Part shown: positions 63,399 through 64,000 of the stretch, in pieces
Layout: every line of letters starts with the position of its first letter
Position numbering within the stretch: the stretch's first letter is position 1
Assembly: GCA_030739735.1 (NCBI GenBank)
Contig: JASLYQ010000001.1
Span: forward strand, 1 to 64,000
Reading direction: 5' to 3'
Length of the DNA stretch: 64,000 bases
Source: Alphaproteobacteria bacterium
Lineage (GTDB): Bacteria; Pseudomonadota; Alphaproteobacteria; UBA7887
The notes under the pieces: model-generated
Told to the model about the DNA's origin: nothing
Databases searched by the model: none
Seen by the model: only the letters and a program-made list of their open reading frames with translations
Translations under genes and position numbers: made by a program

Positions 63399-64000
63399 GT
63401 CACGGTCTCAATCGCCGAGCCACGATGGACCAACGGTGTCCGCGAGCCCGCTTGCGGCCAGGCCAGGTCATGGTCGGGCGCCAGGGCGCAGGCCGGGTCG
63501 GCATTGGCGGCGTCTCCCGTGAGTTGATAGGCCTGACAGCGACAGCCACCGTAATCGACCGTTTTGTCCGGGCAGTCGCGGCAGGGTACTTTCATCCAGT
63601 CGCTGCCACGAAAGCGGTTGAAAGCGGGCGAGCGGTGCCAAATCCAATCGAGATCATGCTCGCGCACATTGGGGAATGCGAGATCATCAATAGCAACGGC
63701 ATCGCGGCAGGGCAGCGCCGTGCCATCCGGCGACACGGTTAGGCGAACCGTGCCCCAATCGTTGCGGCAAAGCTGCGGCCTGCCACTGTCACCGTCGTCG
63801 AGGGCGGTAAAAATCTTGAGGCGCTGGCTGGCATCTGCGATCCAGGTCCGCGTCGCCGCTAGTTGCTCTCGGCTCGGCGAAAGCGCCTCGCGGTTGCGCG
63901 CCGCCCAGGTAGTGGGGCGGACCTGGGTCACCTCCACCATATTGGCGCCGAGCCGCTCGGCCAGTGACAATATATCGGGCAGCTGCTCTATCGTGTCGCG
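63395..64000 (-). CDS. pqqE: PQQ biosynthesis radical SAM protein PqqE, C-terminal part
   Basis: The frame is open from the right edge; about 201 residues are visible. The SPASM/twitch region is typical: SREQLAATR, a cysteine at QLCRNDWG, ALPCRDA, then VPCRDCPDKTVDYGGCRCQA and YQLTGDA...ADPACALAPDHD, the auxiliary Fe-S cluster ligands. PqqE links Glu and Tyr of the PqqA peptide at the first step of pyrroloquinoline quinone synthesis. The catalytic CxxxCxxC and the other pqq genes would lie beyond the window. Confidence 0.9.
   Translation of the reverse strand, partial: RDTIEQLPDILSLAERLGANMVEVTQVRPTTWAARNREALSPSREQLAATRTWIADASQRLKIFTALDDGDSGRPQLCRNDWGTVRLTVSPDGTALPCRDAVAIDDLAFPNVREHDLDWIWHRSPAFNRFRGSDWMKVPCRDCPDKTVDYGGCRCQAYQLTGDAANADPACALAPDHDLAWPQAGSRTPLVHRGSAIETVT

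Overview
The window reads as chromosomal DNA of a GC-rich alphaproteobacterium, most like a Rhodospirillales-type heterotroph. Evidence: the gene order mcl/mch - sdhCDAB - zapE - mdh - sucCD on one strand, a hopanoid-type HpnA epimerase, an aerobic-type cobalamin cluster using CbiD with CbtAB, TRAP substrate-binding proteins and PqqE. No species can be named from the sequence alone.

Layout. 1-6434: a frameshifted uracil-DNA glycosylase-family gene running off the left edge, tRNA-Ser(GCT), a Sel1-type signal-peptide remnant, a CDP-alcohol phosphatidyltransferase lacking its fourth motif aspartate, and a translationally coupled SbcD/SbcC-like (YhaO/YhaN-like) pair. 6508-11250: a nitrilase, then a patch of visibly lower GC with an RND/MMPL exporter, an IS5-type transposase remnant, a broken duplicate of the start of the next gene, a 43-bp perfect tandem repeat and an IS-end-like inverted structure. 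11253-13771: a QueG-like Fe-S protein and HemN with an FNR/ANR-type box upstream. 14061-21095: plus-strand run of a TcuA-like flavoprotein, a beta-hydroxyacid dehydrogenase, HpnA, an orphan C-terminal piece of a CDP-alcohol phosphatidyltransferase, a CitE-like lyase and an orphan molybdenum hydroxylase large subunit.

21267-34771: a long minus-strand central-carbon block (sucCD, mdh, zapE, mmsA, TRAP binding protein, cation antiporter, sdhBADC, mesaconyl-CoA hydratase-like and malyl-CoA lyase-like genes). It joins the TCA cycle to propionyl/methylmalonyl and possibly ethylmalonyl-CoA chemistry. 35046-39096: pdxY, then an AT-rich island carrying an ABC transporter with a DUF3299 protein and a small secreted protein. 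39390-46172: acyl-CoA ligase, enoyl-CoA hydratase, SDR, a second TRAP binding protein, a polysaccharide-deacetylase-like protein, an adenylate-cyclase tail remnant and an MBL-fold hydrolase.

46159-55372: cobalamin genes (cobK, cbiD, cobA, cobB, cbtA, cbtB, cobU, cobT, cobS, cobC, cobD), many in convergent pairs with overlapping 3' ends, plus a hidden 53-aa membrane protein antisense to the end of cobB. 55374-58543: copA - cueR-like - cytochrome c operon behind a promoter with the 19-bp spacer typical of MerR control. 58667-64000: a third TRAP binding protein coupled to a transglutaminase-like protein, a MetE-like zinc methyltransferase, serC, a PuuD-like membrane protein and the 3' end of pqqE.

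No CRISPR array, prophage or complete insertion sequence was seen. The best candidates for something undescribed are the extended SbcCD-like pair beside tRNA-Ser, the hidden small protein of the cobalt/cobalamin cluster, the operon-internal diverged CueR, and the permease-less TRAP binding proteins that sit with enzymes.
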